Shown piece by piece: positions 9,801 to 10,892 of a stretch of DNA of 10,892 nucleotides (position 1 is its first letter; each line of letters starts with the position of its first letter). The notes under the pieces were generated by a model. The model was not told the DNA's origin. It saw only the letters and a program-made list of their open reading frames with translations, and searched no databases. Both the position numbers and the translations under genes were made by a program. Source of the stretch: RGIG8775 sp045587785 (GTDB lineage: Bacteria > Bacillota > Clostridia > Oscillospirales > CAG-272). The stretch is taken from positions 1-10,892 of the forward strand of contig JAZNDA010000115.1 in NCBI GenBank assembly GCA_045587785.1. The letters run 5' to 3'.

Positions 9801-10892
9801 CCGATCTTTGCCATGCTTTGTACGGCACTTAACTGGTCGCGCTTTACCGCCATTTCGTTTGTTCTGATCTCGTCGGGCGTAGGTTTTACCACGGCGATCA
9901 CCAACCCTTGGACAATAGGAACGGCATCGATTGCCGCCGGAGTAAGTGTGACGGACGGCATATGGTACAGATGTATCATCTTTTGTGTCATGTACGTTGT
10001 GACCTCGCTGTTTTTGACGTGTTTAGCCAAGCGTGATGAAAAAAAGGCGACGGAAAAGTTTGACCTTGAGGGCTTTGCCATGGTTTCCGATGAGGAGCAC
10101 GCGGAGGATATTCGCAAGTCGAGAATGATCGTGGCGCTGTTTTCGTTGGCTCTTATTTCGGTCATCGTTTCTACCGTCATAGACTCGCTCAGATCGCTGG
10201 CAATGGTGTTTATGGCACTTGCGTTTGTTGTTGGTACGGTTATCGTGGGCAGGATCTTGTTAGGCTCCTTTAAACAGCTTGGCAAGTGCTTTATTGGTGG
10301 CGTGAAGGACGTTCTTCCCTCAATCCTTATCATCATGATAGCCTTTGGTATTACGTATATAGCACAGCAGGGCAATATATTGCATACGATCTTCCACTAT
10401 TTTTATCATTCCGTTGCCAATATCTCGCCGTATTTTGCGGTCATTGTTCTGTATATCTTTGTGCTGATCGTTGAATTCTTTATTCCCAGCGCGTCGGCAA
10501 AAGCGGTTTTGATCATACCCATGCTTACGCTGGCACCCATTGAAGGTATCAGTAAAACGGTTATCATTCTGACCTACTTGTTTGCGGACGGATATACCAA
10601 CGTTTTATATCCCACCTGCGGCACGTTGCTTGTTGGCTTAGGACTTGCGGGCGTAAGCTTTGCGGAGTGGTTCAGAAAAACCATAGTGTTCCAGCTTATT
10701 TTGTTCGTTTTGTCTCTTGCGTTTCTGCTGGTTGCCGTTTTCATTGGACTGTAAGCAGGACGATCTTCAAATGAAAGGGGCTGCGTCAAGTTTGGGAATT
10801 GTTTCCAAATTTGTAGCAGCCTCTTTTTATAAATTAAAATCTGTCAAAATGGCGGCGCAAATTAGCCTCCCTCCGAGAGGGAGGGGGACCGC

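Overview
The window looks like a chromosomal stretch of a Gram-positive anaerobe, most likely a gut clostridium (Bacillota). This is inferred from strong AGGAGG-type ribosome sites, A/T-rich intergenic DNA, perfect sigma-A-like promoters, compact operons and a gene set built around fucosylated glycans. No phage, transposase, CRISPR, rRNA or tRNA gene is visible. The species cannot be named from the sequence.

Layout. Positions 1-329 hold no convincing gene but contain a 108-nt imperfect palindrome. Positions 330-2385 (minus strand) form a two-gene operon: a short-chain dehydrogenase followed, 7 nt later, by a PHP-domain metal-dependent hydrolase. Positions 2386-2638 are a divergent control region with two back-to-back promoters, each a perfect TTGACA-17-TATAAT. 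Positions 2639-6537 (plus strand) carry an SGNH/GDSL esterase, a GH95 alpha-L-fucosidase and an L-fucose mutarotase (fucU). They are followed by a large hairpin and a compact intrinsic terminator. After a new promoter near 6713-6741 and a folded leader comes a second plus-strand operon: gpsA (glycerol-3-phosphate dehydrogenase), a PlsC-like acyltransferase fused to a zinc ribbon and a probable PH/GRAM-like domain, and a YfcC-family membrane transporter. It ends in a strong terminator at 10774-10828. A GC-rich hairpin that resembles a dispersed repeat is cut by the right edge.

How the genes may work together. The left and centre form a small fucoside-utilisation locus: the esterase would remove acyl groups, GH95 would release L-fucose inside the cell (no signal peptide is seen), and FucU would equilibrate its anomers. 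The divergent dehydrogenase and PHP hydrolase are good candidates for later steps, because fucose isomerase, kinase and aldolase are absent here; this is inference. The right-hand operon belongs to membrane-lipid metabolism: GpsA makes sn-glycerol-3-phosphate and the acyltransferase would use it or a lyso-lipid derived from it. The role of the translationally coupled transporter is unclear.

The least ordinary items are the PlsC/zinc-ribbon/PH-like fusion with an HX4E catalytic motif, the SDR-PHP pair beside a fucosidase, and the long palindromes at 90-197 and 6585-6667. I saw no unmistakably new multi-gene system.
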